Shown here in pieces: positions 16,435 through 25,811 of a stretch of DNA of 64,000 nt. Numbering within the stretch: the first letter of the stretch is position 1; the number at the start of each line of letters is the position of its first letter. The notes below the pieces were generated by a model that saw only the letters and a program-made list of their open reading frames with translations, did no database searches and was not told the origin of the DNA. The position numbers were made by a program, and so were the translations under genes. This stretch comes from Hymenobacter metallicola (GTDB taxonomy: Bacteria; Bacteroidota; Bacteroidia; Cytophagales; Hymenobacteraceae), in contig NZ_SRMB01000004.1 in the NCBI RefSeq assembly GCF_004745645.1, positions 62,001-126,000 of the forward strand, in the 5' to 3' direction.

Positions 16435-17871
16435 ATGCTTCACTTTTACCTCAATAAGCAACGTATTCGCACCGACCAGCCCGCGGGTAGCACCTTGCTG
16501 GATTTTGTGCGCTACCAACAACACCTGAAAGGCACCAAAATCGGGTGCCGGGAGGGCGACTGTGGAGCCTGCACCGTACTGGTCGGCGACCTGCAACCCG
16601 ACGGCAGCGTGCAGTATCAGTCGATGACTTCCTGCCTGACGCCCCTGGGCAATGCCCACGGCAAGCACATTGTCACGGTAGAGGGCATTAATGCCGCGGC
16701 GGGCGCGCTGACGCCGGTGCAGCAGGCCATTGTGCAGGAAGGCGGCTCCCAATGCGGTTTCTGCACGGTCGGCTTTGTCATGTCGCTCACCGGGCACAGC
16801 CTCAGCCAGAAACCCGCTACGGCCGAAACCGGTCTAGCGGCTATTGACGGTAATATTTGCCGCTGCACGGGCTATAAGTCGCTGGAGCGGGCCACGGCCC
16901 TGCTGACCGAGCAGCTGGCCGGGCGCCCCACCCAGCAGCCCATGGCCTGGCTCACGGAGCAAAAATTCGTTCCGGCTTACTTTCAGCAGATGCCCGCCCA
17001 GCTCCGGAAGCTGCAGGATGAGCTGCACAGTGCGCCTGCTACCAACGGCCATTCGAGCGAAGCCCAACAGATTCTGGGCGGCGGCACCGATTTGCTGGTG
17101 CAGCGCCCCGAGCACGTGCGGGAAGTGCCCGTGCAGCTCGTCTACGACCGGCCCCACCTGCGGGGTATTCGCCAGGATGCCGACGGCCGCGTGGTACTGG
17201 GAGCCGCTACCACGGCCGAGAATCTGCGCGCTTCTGCGCTGATGCAGCAGCTGTTTCCGCACCTGCACCGCTATATGAAGCTGGTTTCGTCGACACCGAT
17301 TCGCAACATGGGCACGGTAGCGGGTAACTTCGTTAATGCCTCGCCTATCGGCGACCTGACCATCTTCTTCCTGGCCCTGAATGCTACCGTTACGGTAGAA
17401 ACCCCTGGTGGTCCAAGCCGGGAAATTCTGCTGCGTGACCTCTACAGTGGCTACAAAACCCTGACCAAGGCCGCTGAGGAACAGGTTTTGGAAATCAGCT
17501 TCGCCGCGCCCCAACCCGGTGACTACGTCAACTTTGAGAAGGTATCCAAACGGACCCACCTCGATATTGCCAGTGTCAATTCGGCCCTGTGGCTGCGGGT
17601 AGCCGATGGCTTTGTGCAGGAAGCCCGGCTTTCGGCCGGCGGCGTAGGCCCTACCCCGCTCCTGCTGGCGCGCACGTCGTCCTTCCTGGCGGGCAAGGAA
17701 ATTACGCCGGCCACGCTAGCGGCCGCCAACGAAGTTGCCCAAACCGAAATCAGCCCCATCAGTGATGCCCGCGGCACGGCTGAGTACAAGCGCCTGCTAC
17801 TGCGCCAGCTGCTGTTTGCTCATTTCCTGGAGTTCTTCCCCGAACGCCTCCGCTTCCGCGAGCTGGTATAG
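16435..17871 (+). CDS. xdhA: Xanthine dehydrogenase small subunit (FeS and FAD domains)
   Basis: A 478-residue protein. The N-terminal plant-type [2Fe-2S] domain has C38, C43, C46 (GCREGDCGAC) and C66. The second [2Fe-2S] domain has C106/C109 (QCGFC) and C141/C143 (CRCTGY). The FAD-binding domain spans about 205-375, with ILGGGTDLLVQ and TPIRNMGTVAGNFVNASPIGD, followed by the CO-dehydrogenase flavoprotein C-terminal domain. It passes electrons from the molybdenum subunit to NAD+ during hypoxanthine/xanthine oxidation. It is first in a three-gene run with the molybdenum subunit 88 bases downstream. ATG 16435 gives the normal MLHFYLN start; an ATG 18 bases upstream is also in frame. Confidence 0.94.
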   Translation: MLHFYLNKQRIRTDQPAGSTLLDFVRYQQHLKGTKIGCREGDCGACTVLVGDLQPDGSVQYQSMTSCLTPLGNAHGKHIVTVEGINAAAGALTPVQQAIVQEGGSQCGFCTVGFVMSLTGHSLSQKPATAETGLAAIDGNICRCTGYKSLERATALLTEQLAGRPTQQPMAWLTEQKFVPAYFQQMPAQLRKLQDELHSAPATNGHSSEAQQILGGGTDLLVQRPEHVREVPVQLVYDRPHLRGIRQDADGRVVLGAATTAENLRASALMQQLFPHLHRYMKLVSSTPIRNMGTVAGNFVNASPIGDLTIFFLALNATVTVETPGGPSREILLRDLYSGYKTLTKAAEEQVLEISFAAPQPGDYVNFEKVSKRTHLDIASVNSALWLRVADGFVQEARLSAGGVGPTPLLLARTSSFLAGKEITPATLAAANEVAQTEISPISDARGTAEYKRLLLRQLLFAHFLEFFPERLRFRELV

Positions 17872-17959
17872 CCCGTTCCGTTCGGCTGCGTTTTCAATTC
17901 TTTCGACAACGTCTTACCTGGCTTCGGCCGGGTGCTCTTACGCCTCTGGCGCTATTTGC

Positions 17960-20260
17960 ATGAATCATCTTGACCCGGTACGCCACGTGCGCGGCGAATC
18001 CCAGTATTTGGACGATGTTCCGGTACAGCAAGGCACCCTGCACGCGGTGGTGTTTGAGTCGCCGCTGGCCCACGGCATCCTGCGCGCCGTTCATTTGGAA
18101 GAAGCCTTGTTGGCGCCCGGCGTCGTGCGCATTCTGACCGCCGCCGACATTCCCGGCGAAAACCAGATTGGCGGCATCGTGCCCGACGAGCCCCTGCTGG
18201 CCGAGGGGCACGTGCATTTCCGGGGGCAGCCCGTGGCCCTTATTCTGGCCGAAACCGAGCACCAGGCCCAAGCCGCCATCCGCTACCTGCGCGTCGATAT
18301 CGACCCGCTGCCCATCATCACCGACCCGCGCGTGGCCGCGGCCCAGGGCGAGCTGATTGTGCCCCCGCGTACCTTCCAAATTGGCGATTCGGCGGCGGCC
18401 TGGAGCCAGTGCGCCCACATTTTCGAAGGCGAGGCCGAGTCGGGCGGGCAAGAGCACCTCTACATCGAAACCCAGGGCGCCTACGCCTTCCCGACCGAAA
18501 TGGGCGGAGTGCGCATTATTTCTTCGACCCAGGGGCCCACGGCCGTGCAGCGCCACACGGCCCACGTGCTGGGCATTGGCATGCACCAGGTGGAAGTCGA
18601 CGTGACCCGGCTCGGGGGCGGCTTCGGGGGCAAAGAAGACCAGGCTACGCCCTGGGGGGCCCTGGCTGCGCTGGGCGCCTTTGTGGCGCGGCGCCCGGTG
18701 AAGCTCGTGCTCGACCGGATGGCCGACATGCGCATGACCGGCAAGCGCCACCCCTACACCTCGGACTTCCGCATCGGCCTCGACGACAACCTGCAGATTC
18801 TGGCCTACGAAGTCACCTTCTACCAGAACGCCGGCGCCGCGGCCGACTTGTCGCCGGCGGTGCTGGAGCGCACGCTGTTTCACGCCACCAATGCCTACTA
18901 TATTCCCAACGTGACGGCCATGGCCTACAGCTGCCGTACTAATTTGCCGCCCAATACCGCGTTTCGAGGCTTTGGCGGCCCCCAGGGCATGTTCGTCATG
19001 GAATCGGCCATCGTAAAGGCGGCGGAAACGCTCGGGGTGTTGCCCAGCGAGATTCAGCGGCGCAATCTACTGCGCGAAAACGACCTGTTCTCCTACCGGC
19101 AGCCGGCCGAACTGTGCAATGCCGAGCTGGCCTGGGACACGGCCAACGAGGTGTACGGGCTGCCCAAGCTGCGGACGGAAGTAGACAGCTTCAACCAGCA
19201 GAACGAGCGGCTGAAAAAAGGCTTGTCGGTGATGCCCATCTGCTTTGGCATTTCCTTCACCAAAACGCCCATGAATCAGGCCCGGGCGCTGGTGCACATC
19301 TACACCGACGGCTCGGTGGGCGTGAGCACCGGCGCGGTGGAAATGGGCCAGGGCGTGAACACTAAAATTGCCCAGGTAGCGGCCCAGACGCTGGGTATTT
19401 CGCCTAACCGCATCAAAGTGGAATCAACTAACACCACGCGGGTAGCCAATACGTCCCCCTCGGCGGCCAGTGCCACGGCCGATTTGAACGGCAAAGCCAC
19501 CCAAATGGCCTGCCAGGTCCTGCGCGAGCGGCTGCTGCGCCACGCCGAGCTGGAATACACGCTCAACTACGAGGGCCTGGAAATCCGGGATGAGCAGGTA
19601 CTCAGCGCCGGTGTGCCGGCCGATACGAACTGGGAGAAGCTGGTATCGTCGGCCTACTGGAAACGGGTGAACCTGACGGAAAACGCCCACTACGCCACCC
19701 CCGACATACATTTCGACCCGGTAACCAACCAAGGCTACCCGTTTGCCTACCACGTGTACGGCACGGCCTATACCACTGTCACGCTCGACTGCCTGCGGGG
19801 CACCTATACCTTCGATGCCCTGCGCATTGTGCACGACTTTGGGGAGAGCATGAACCCAGCCATCGACCAGGGTCAGATTGAAGGCGGCGCGGTGCAGGGC
19901 ATTGGCTGGATGACCATGGAAGAGCTGATTTACAACGAGGAAGGCCGCCTGCTGAGTAATTCGCTCAACAGCTACAAAATTCCGGACCTGTATTCCGTGC
20001 CCCAGCGCATCGATGTGCATTTCCTGGAAACGCCGGGCCATCCGCGGGCCATTCTGCGCTCCAAAGCCGTTGGGGAGCCGCCCCTGATGTACGGTATCGG
20101 GGCCTACTTTGCGGTGCGCGACGCTATCAGGGCCTTCCGGCCCGGGCATCGGCCCACGTTTTCGGCCCCCATTACGCCCGAAAAGGCGTTGCTCAACCTC
20201 TACCCCACCGGCGTGGCCGAGGAGGTGGCCCAGCTGGCTCCAACCACGACAGTGGCTTAA
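17960..20260 (+). CDS. xdhB: Xanthine dehydrogenase molybdopterin-binding subunit
   Basis: A 766-residue protein matching the usual XdhB length. Molybdopterin contacts include GGGFGGKE (219-226) and AFRGFGGPQ (334-342). R336 is in the position of the substrate-binding arginine. GQG (near residue 460), TSPSAASATADLNG, EGGAVQGIGWMTMEEL and the catalytic glutamate E706 in GEPPLMYG are all present. It hydroxylates purines at the Mo centre. The frame is open much further upstream to 17735, overlapping xdhA, but those residues are low-complexity and unlike the family; the ATG at 17960 starts MNHLDPVRHVRGESQYLDD, the conserved beginning. Confidence 0.95.
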   Translation: MNHLDPVRHVRGESQYLDDVPVQQGTLHAVVFESPLAHGILRAVHLEEALLAPGVVRILTAADIPGENQIGGIVPDEPLLAEGHVHFRGQPVALILAETEHQAQAAIRYLRVDIDPLPIITDPRVAAAQGELIVPPRTFQIGDSAAAWSQCAHIFEGEAESGGQEHLYIETQGAYAFPTEMGGVRIISSTQGPTAVQRHTAHVLGIGMHQVEVDVTRLGGGFGGKEDQATPWGALAALGAFVARRPVKLVLDRMADMRMTGKRHPYTSDFRIGLDDNLQILAYEVTFYQNAGAAADLSPAVLERTLFHATNAYYIPNVTAMAYSCRTNLPPNTAFRGFGGPQGMFVMESAIVKAAETLGVLPSEIQRRNLLRENDLFSYRQPAELCNAELAWDTANEVYGLPKLRTEVDSFNQQNERLKKGLSVMPICFGISFTKTPMNQARALVHIYTDGSVGVSTGAVEMGQGVNTKIAQVAAQTLGISPNRIKVESTNTTRVANTSPSAASATADLNGKATQMACQVLRERLLRHAELEYTLNYEGLEIRDEQVLSAGVPADTNWEKLVSSAYWKRVNLTENAHYATPDIHFDPVTNQGYPFAYHVYGTAYTTVTLDCLRGTYTFDALRIVHDFGESMNPAIDQGQIEGGAVQGIGWMTMEELIYNEEGRLLSNSLNSYKIPDLYSVPQRIDVHFLETPGHPRAILRSKAVGEPPLMYGIGAYFAVRDAIRAFRPGHRPTFSAPITPEKALLNLYPTGVAEEVAQLAPTTTVA

Positions 20261-20275
20261 CCTGTTTCATTTCCG

Positions 20276-20310
20276 CAGTGCCACTGTTCGGTATACGGGC
20301 AGTGGCACTG
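20276..20310. repeat. Inverted repeat between xdhB and xdhC, overlapping a possible GTG start
   Basis: CAGTGCCACTG is followed after 13 bases by its exact complement CAGTGGCACTG. It begins 15 bases after the xdhB stop, and its left arm contains the most upstream in-frame GTG of xdhC (20278). It may be an mRNA hairpin between the two genes. Confidence 0.7.
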
Positions 20311-20337
20311 GCATTTCTGTTCTGTCGAGTGTCCTCC

Positions 20338-21339
20338 GTGCCCCCTTTTCCCGTTTCTCCTTCACTGCCGCGCGACTTTCCGGTGTGGCAGCACGTGGCC
20401 GCGGCCCTGCGGGTGGCCCAGCCAGTGCTGCTGCTGTGCGTGCTGAGCAGCCACGGCAGCAGCCCGGGCCGGCAGGGCTTTAAAATGAGTGTAACGGCCG
20501 AGGGCATGGCCGGCTCCATTGGGGGTGGCATTATGGAGCACAAGTTTGTGGAGTTGGCCCGGGCCAGGCTGCGGGAAGGAAGCCAGGAAGTACTGATTCG
20601 CCCGCAGATTCACCGCCGGGAAGCCCCTGAAGACCGCTCCGGCATGATTTGCTCGGGGGAGCAGGTTCTGCTGCTCTACCCTGTAGCCCCAGCCGAGTTG
20701 TCTACCGTAGAGGCTATCCTGTGCGCCCTGCACGAGCCGCAAGCTCGCCTGCTGCAGATAGCACCTAGCGGGCTGCGCCTGCAGCAAGCCGCTCCAGCCA
20801 CGCCCTTTTATTCGTACCAAAGCGGCCCGGCCTGGCAGTATCAGGAGCGCCTGGGGTTCCGCGACCACCTGACCATTATCGGCGGTGGGCACGTGGCCCT
20901 GGCGCTGTCGCGGGTAGCGGCCCTGCTCGATTTCGAAATAACGGTATTCGACGACCGGGCCGGGCTGAATACGCACCAGCACAACCCCTACGCTCACCAC
21001 AAGCCCACGGTACCTTACGAGACACTAGCCCAGGAAGTACCCGAAGGCCCGCACCAGTACGTGGTTATTATGACCTTCGGCTTCCGCTCGGATGAGGTGG
21101 CCCTGCGGCAGTTGCTGCAGCACCGGGTAGCCTACCTGGGCCTGATGGGCAGCGCGGCCAAAATAAAAGAGCTTCGGAACAGCCTGCTTACCAGCGGCTA
21201 TTCCGAAGCTGATCTGGGGCACGTGCGGGCCCCGATTGGATTACCCATTCACAGCCGGACGCCGGAGGAAATTGCTATCAGCGTGGCGGCCGAGCTTATC
21301 CAGGTGCGCAATGCCCCGCTGGCTACTGGAGCGGCGTAA
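20338..21339 (+). CDS. xdhC: XdhC/CoxI-family molybdenum cofactor insertion factor
   Basis: About 333 residues. The N-terminal XdhC_CoxI domain has LLLCVLSSHGSSPGRQGFKMSV and AGSIGGGIMEHKFVE. The C-terminal Rossmann domain has LTIIGGGHVALALSRVAALLDFEITVFDDR and ends with LGLMGSAAKIKELRN and APIGLPIHSRTPEEIAISVAAEL. XdhC binds and sulfurates the cofactor before insertion into XdhB. It is third in the xdh run, fitting that role. No ATG lies near the domain start. In-frame GTGs are at 20278 (inside a perfect inverted repeat), 20329 and 20338. I chose 20338 because it precedes the domain closely and avoids the hairpin; this is uncertain. Confidence 0.9.
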   Translation: MPPFPVSPSLPRDFPVWQHVAAALRVAQPVLLLCVLSSHGSSPGRQGFKMSVTAEGMAGSIGGGIMEHKFVELARARLREGSQEVLIRPQIHRREAPEDRSGMICSGEQVLLLYPVAPAELSTVEAILCALHEPQARLLQIAPSGLRLQQAAPATPFYSYQSGPAWQYQERLGFRDHLTIIGGGHVALALSRVAALLDFEITVFDDRAGLNTHQHNPYAHHKPTVPYETLAQEVPEGPHQYVVIMTFGFRSDEVALRQLLQHRVAYLGLMGSAAKIKELRNSLLTSGYSEADLGHVRAPIGLPIHSRTPEEIAISVAAELIQVRNAPLATGAA

Positions 21340-21342
21340 TGG

Positions 21343-21930
21343 TTACTGATTGGTGCCTTCCAGGTACCCTTCGGTAAAGACGTGGTATTGGTCGAAGATG
21401 GAACGCACGGAGCGGCGCAGTACCAGTTCGCCCTGGGGCCCCGGCGGCACCGTCACGCCCGAGGCATATCCGTTCCAGACGGCCCGGTTGGTGCGGTTGT
21501 CGATTAGCGTGACCAGCAGCGTGCCTTCGGCTAGCACCATGCGCACGGGCTGGTAGCCTTGCCGAACTTCCTTGGGCGTTTCCTCATCTTCCACCATGCC
21601 CGAGGTCAGCCAGTGGGTCAGATCATCCTGGGCGTAGCCGCGAAAAGCCATGTCGCCTTCAAACAGGCGGAACATCACCAGCAGGTCGGGGCGGTTGCGG
21701 GCCGGCTTGTAGCCTTGCACCCGCATGCGGGTCCGGATGGCGTCGCGTAGTACTTCCCCCATCTTGCTGGTATCGGAAGCTAAGCCCTGCCCCGTCACAA
21801 ACTCGTAGGTGCGATAGCGCCGAAAATTGCCTGTATAACTATAATCAGACTCAATTCGGGCCTCTCGGGCGGCAAAACATCCGGAAAGGGCCAAGCCTAG
21901 CCCCAAAAGCAGGGTAGCAGGTAGTTTCAT
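21343..21930 (-). CDS. DUF4136-type lipoprotein
   Basis: A 195-residue protein with a lipoprotein signal MKLPATLLLGLGLALSGC (Cys 18). The body fits DUF4136: YSYTGNFRRYRTYEF near the start, the central LRDAIRTRMRVQGYKPARNRPDLLVMFRL, and GTLLVTLIDNRTNRAVWNGYASG. Function is unknown. It converges on xdhC with only 3 bases between the two ends. An upstream in-frame ATG at 21954 would add eight residues ahead of the signal. Confidence 0.85.
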   Translation of the reverse strand: MKLPATLLLGLGLALSGCFAAREARIESDYSYTGNFRRYRTYEFVTGQGLASDTSKMGEVLRDAIRTRMRVQGYKPARNRPDLLVMFRLFEGDMAFRGYAQDDLTHWLTSGMVEDEETPKEVRQGYQPVRMVLAEGTLLVTLIDNRTNRAVWNGYASGVTVPPGPQGELVLRRSVRSIFDQYHVFTEGYLEGTNQ

Positions 21931-21960
21931 GGGCGGGGAATCAGTAAGAAGCAAGACACC

Positions 21961-21979
21961 CTAAGATACGATATCTTAG
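21961..21979. repeat. Small palindrome CTAAGATA-CGA-TATCTTAG
   Basis: Eight-base perfect arms around CGA, 31 bases upstream of the DUF4136 start. Each arm reads TATCTTAG on one strand, close to the TAnnTTTG -7 element, so it may be a promoter core or operator. Confidence 0.6.
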
Positions 21980-22075
21980 CCCCTTATGTCTTGCCTGCCT
22001 GGCAAAAAACCCGCAAAAAAATTTCACCCCCACAATCCAAACCGCGAATTCCTGCTAAAAACCACTATTTGCATC

Positions 22076-23947
22076 CTACCGATACCCGGCGGCCTGCAAC
22101 GCAAATAGCTCGGAGTACCTTCCGTTCCGGGCCAGGAGCTCTTCGTGAGACCCTATTTCCACAAACTGTCCGTTCTCGATAACTAGAATTCGGTCGGCCA
22201 TACGCACGGTGCTGAAGCGGTGGGAAATCAGCACGGCCGTTTTACCCTGGGTCAGGTCGGCGAAGCGCTGGAATACCTCGTGTTCGGCCCGGGCATCGAG
22301 GGCGGCGGTGGGCTCGTCGAGAATCAGGAGCTGGGCTTCGCGCATGTAGGCCCGGCCCAACGCTATTTTCTGCCACTCGCCCCCACTCAGGTCGACGCCG
22401 CCGGCAAAACGCCGCCCGATCATCTGCTCGTAGCCCCCGGGCAGCTTTCGAATCACGGTGTCGGCCAGGCTCTGAGCCGCGGCCGACTGAATCCGGTCCG
22501 TGTTTTCCTTTTCCTCGATACGGCCTACGGCCAGGTTCTGCCCGGCCGAGAGCTGGAAGCGCACAAAGTCCTGAAAAATAACTCCGATTTCCTGGCGCAA
22601 CTCGGCCGGGTCGTAGTCGCGCAGGTCGTGGCCATCGAGCAGGATGCGGCCTTCGGAGGGGTCGTAGAGGCGGGAAAGGAGCTTGACCAGGGTGGTTTTG
22701 CCCGCGCCGTTTTCGCCCACCAGGGCCAGCTTTTCCCCGGCCCGTAGCGTGAAGCTCAGGTTGCGCACAGCCCACTTGCTCGACCCGCGGTACTGGAAGC
22801 CCACATTCTCGAAGACAAACCCCTGCTGAATAGGCCGCGGAAACGGCCGCACGGGCCTGTCGTCGGTGCGCACAATACGGGGCTGCAAATGAAAGAAGTC
22901 GAAGAAGTCCTGCAAATACAACGCGCCTTCGGCCACGCTGCTGAACCGGCTCAAAATACCTTCGAGCAGGGTGCGCATGCGGGCAAACGAGCCGGACAGA
23001 AACGTGAGTTGACCAATGGAAATATGGCCCCGGATAGCCTGGGCAATGATGTAGAGGTAGGCCGCGTAGTAGCCTCCGGCCCCAATGGCGGCAAACAGGG
23101 CGCCCCAGCCGGCCCGGCGCACCACCAGGGCTTTGTTTTTCTGATAAAACTCGTCGGACAGCATTTTGAACCGCTCGATCAGAAAGCCCGACAGCCCGAA
23201 GATCTTGACTTCCTTGGCCGTTTCGTCGCTGGCCCCGGTTTGGCGCAGGTAATCCAGTTCGCGCCGCTCGGGCGTCCAGCTGTGCACCAGGGAATAGCTG
23301 CGCTCATTGAAGTGCGACTCGCCCAAAAAGGCCGGCACCACCGCTACCAACAGCAGCAAGAGCAGCCAGGGGTTGAAAGCGGCCAACCCCACGGCCAGAA
23401 ACAACATGGTGATAATATCCTGGGCCTGCGACAGTACCTGCGACATGAGCACCGTACGGGAAAGCGTCTGGCGCCGGGCCCGCTCCAGCTTATCGTAAAA
23501 TACGCTGTCTTCGAACTGGTCGAGGTCGAGCTGACCCGCGTGTTCCATCAGGCGCACCGAGGAACGGTTGGCAAACAAGTCGCCGAGCAGGGAGTCGAGC
23601 AACGCTACGCCCCGACCCAGCACGTCGGAGAAGATGGCCAGGCCGAACTCCAGACCTACCAGCCCAATGATGGGCGTAAAGGACGCGCCAGGTGTGCGGG
23701 CCAGGCCAATAACGGTATCCAGAATCAGGCGGGCCACATACAGCATGGCTACGGGCAGGGCCGCCCGCAGCAGGCGCAGACCAATGTTGGCCAGGGCCAG
23801 GCTAGGGCTGGTTTCCCAGATCAGGCGCAGAAATTCGGGCAGATTTTTCAGGGCCGATACCCGCTCCCGCACACTCAGGGCGGGCTTACCATCGGGCCGG
23901 GGCCGCTTGGCCGATATTTTCGCAAACTTTTTGGATAACCAGGACAT
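22076..23947 (-). CDS. ABC exporter, fused transmembrane and ATPase domains
   Basis: A 623-residue half-transporter. The N-terminal membrane domain (about 40-345) has several long hydrophobic helices. The ATPase domain (about 375-615) has Walker A GENGAGKTT, Q-loop VIFQDF, signature LSGGEWQK, Walker B LLILDEPTAAL and switch SHRFS. It works as a dimer in the inner membrane to export an unknown substrate. No export-substrate gene, protease domain or partner half-transporter lies adjacent. The ABC class is certain, the substrate is not. Confidence 0.93.
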   Translation of the reverse strand: MSWLSKKFAKISAKRPRPDGKPALSVRERVSALKNLPEFLRLIWETSPSLALANIGLRLLRAALPVAMLYVARLILDTVIGLARTPGASFTPIIGLVGLEFGLAIFSDVLGRGVALLDSLLGDLFANRSSVRLMEHAGQLDLDQFEDSVFYDKLERARRQTLSRTVLMSQVLSQAQDIITMLFLAVGLAAFNPWLLLLLLVAVVPAFLGESHFNERSYSLVHSWTPERRELDYLRQTGASDETAKEVKIFGLSGFLIERFKMLSDEFYQKNKALVVRRAGWGALFAAIGAGGYYAAYLYIIAQAIRGHISIGQLTFLSGSFARMRTLLEGILSRFSSVAEGALYLQDFFDFFHLQPRIVRTDDRPVRPFPRPIQQGFVFENVGFQYRGSSKWAVRNLSFTLRAGEKLALVGENGAGKTTLVKLLSRLYDPSEGRILLDGHDLRDYDPAELRQEIGVIFQDFVRFQLSAGQNLAVGRIEEKENTDRIQSAAAQSLADTVIRKLPGGYEQMIGRRFAGGVDLSGGEWQKIALGRAYMREAQLLILDEPTAALDARAEHEVFQRFADLTQGKTAVLISHRFSTVRMADRILVIENGQFVEIGSHEELLARNGRYSELFALQAAGYR

Positions 23948-24023
23948 ACGACCCGCTACGGCACACTTCAGGCCGGAGTTCCAGAGCGGCCGTTTTGACA
24001 GTAAACCACTTGGCTTTCACCGC

Positions 24024-25775
24024 CTATTGCCGTGCCAAGCGGACGACCTGACGACCGGTGCGCACCATATAAATGGCCTCAGTCAAAGGCTCGGTCAGCA
24101 AGAGGGAGGCCGTGCCGGCAGCATCAGCCGTGGTGGTGTATACGAGCTGCCCCAGCAGGGTGAGCACCTGCACCTGGGCATGCGGGGCAGCGCCGGTCAG
24201 CCGAACGGCGGCACGACCCGGATTCGGAAACAGCCGCAACGTAGTTTGGGCAGCACTGCTACGGGTGCTCGTAGCAATATTGTCGGTAAGCGAGGCCAGA
24301 AACCCAGCCGCAGGAGCCGTGGGGCCTGCTAAAGTTTGGCTGCCGAATACAGCCGGAGCCTCCGAGGTACCGCCGACGTACACGCGGTTACCGCTCAGAG
24401 CCAGGCTGTAGCCCACGTCGGCTCCCCTTCCCCCTCCAGAGGTAGCCCAGTTGTTGAGAAAGCCCGACGCGGAGCCGGTGCTGGTATCGGTGTAGCGGGC
24501 CAGAAACACATCTTGCCCACCCGAATTGAGGAGCGTAGCGCCCGCCATTACGGCATTGCTCGCAAACACCCCCGCCACGTATATTTTTGTCCCACTAACG
24601 GCTATTTCTAGGCCTTGGCTGTTGCCGGTACCACTGGCCGCCCAGCCGTTGTGAAAACCCGTAGCGGCTGCAGGGTCGTCGGTATAGCGGGCCACAAACA
24701 TATGTTGATTGGTACCAGCGCTACCCAGTGGTTGTCCGGCAATGGTACCGGGGCCGGAAACAAGGCCGGTCACGTACACGGCCGCGCCCTGCACGGCCAC
24801 CGCGCCCCCATGGTCGGAGTTGGCCCCGCCCCCACTGGTCGCCCAATTGACAAGCGCTCCAGTAGGCGTATCCGTGTAGGCCGCCAAAAACAGGTCGGAG
24901 CTGCCGTTGATGCTGGTCAGGGCTTGGCCCGTGAAATTTACAGCGCCCGATATACCACCGGACACATAGATTCGGCTGCCCTGCGCGGCTAGCCCAAACC
25001 CGAAGGACTCGCCCGTACCGCTTGGCGCGCTGGCCCAACCGTTGCTGAAGCTGGCGACCGTACTGGTACTAGTGTCGATGTATTTTGCCAAGTAGACCCG
25101 GGTAGTAGTACCGCTGGCTGTTCCGGTCAGAACTTGGCCGGCGACGGTAGCACTACCGCGCGTAGTGCCGACGACATACACACTAGCCCCAACCACGGCA
25201 ACACTATACCCGACATCACTGCCGAGCCCGCCGCCGCTGGTAGCCCAACCCGGCTGAAAACCAGCTTCACTACTGGTATACCGGGCCACAAACATATCCT
25301 GGCTCTGGGTCGTCCCAGTCAGGGCCTGCCCAGAAAAAACCGCCCCGCTATTGCTGGCAAAGTAGCCGGTCACGTATACCGCCGAGCCATTCAGGGCTAT
25401 GCCAATACCACTGTCAGAACCTATACCTCCGCCCTGAGTAGCCCAGGCCCAGCGGCCAGCTGCGGCATCCCACTTGGCCGCAAACATGTCCGTTGCCGAC
25501 GAGTTACCGGCACTGGTAAGGAGGGTGGGACCCAGCAGGATGGTGCCGGAAAAAGCGCCGGTTACAAACACGTTGCCACTTGCATCCACGGCCGTGCCCC
25601 GCACGACGGAAGTCGCGCCCTGGCTCATTGGGCTGATGCTCCAGGCTTGTTGCCATGCGGGCGCCTGGGCCTGGGCCACGGTTGGCACAAGCCCCAGATA
25701 GACGAGGCAGCAACCCAGGAAAGTTCGACTAAATTGGTAAAGCGCACCAAGGCGCGACGACATAGCGAAGAGCAT
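24024..25775 (-). CDS. Secreted seven-repeat protein with a T9SS sorting domain
   Basis: A 583-residue protein with signal peptide ending VAQAQ. Residues about 60-490 contain seven related units of about 60-65 residues. Each has a core like VAVVGASVYVVGTTRG, followed by a Q(T/A)L turn, a (F/Y)(V/L)A(R/K)Y strand and GWATSGGG. This looks like an SBBP-type beta-propeller, and seven copies fit a seven-bladed fold. The C-terminus (LRLFPNPGRAAVRLTG ... YMVRTGRQVVRLARQ) is a T9SS type A sorting domain. Function is unknown, probably surface binding. A second in-frame ATG lies at 25763. Confidence 0.85.
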   Translation of the reverse strand: MLFAMSSRLGALYQFSRTFLGCCLVYLGLVPTVAQAQAPAWQQAWSISPMSQGATSVVRGTAVDASGNVFVTGAFSGTILLGPTLLTSAGNSSATDMFAAKWDAAAGRWAWATQGGGIGSDSGIGIALNGSAVYVTGYFASNSGAVFSGQALTGTTQSQDMFVARYTSSEAGFQPGWATSGGGLGSDVGYSVAVVGASVYVVGTTRGSATVAGQVLTGTASGTTTRVYLAKYIDTSTSTVASFSNGWASAPSGTGESFGFGLAAQGSRIYVSGGISGAVNFTGQALTSINGSSDLFLAAYTDTPTGALVNWATSGGGANSDHGGAVAVQGAAVYVTGLVSGPGTIAGQPLGSAGTNQHMFVARYTDDPAAATGFHNGWAASGTGNSQGLEIAVSGTKIYVAGVFASNAVMAGATLLNSGGQDVFLARYTDTSTGSASGFLNNWATSGGGRGADVGYSLALSGNRVYVGGTSEAPAVFGSQTLAGPTAPAAGFLASLTDNIATSTRSSAAQTTLRLFPNPGRAAVRLTGAAPHAQVQVLTLLGQLVYTTTADAAGTASLLLTEPLTEAIYMVRTGRQVVRLARQ

Positions 25776-25803
25776 AAAACCAGCGTGAGGGGTGTATCAG
25801 CCA

Positions 25804-25811
25804 GCAAGATA
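25804..25811 (-). promoter_or_regulatory. Candidate -7 element TATCTTGC for the seven-repeat gene
   Basis: The reverse strand reads TATCTTGC, one base from TAnnTTTG, about 30 bases before the ATG at 25775. No TTG is at the standard spacing. Confidence 0.4.

Noticed and set aside
17735..17959. Upstream extension of xdhB overlapping xdhA
   Set aside because: The added 75 residues are Ser/Ala/Cys-rich and unlike any XdhB; the conserved start is the ATG at 17960.
24100..25600. Possible CRISPR or tandem DNA repeat
   Set aside because: Similarity lies in the protein units of one reading frame; the DNA copies are diverged and not spaced like CRISPR.
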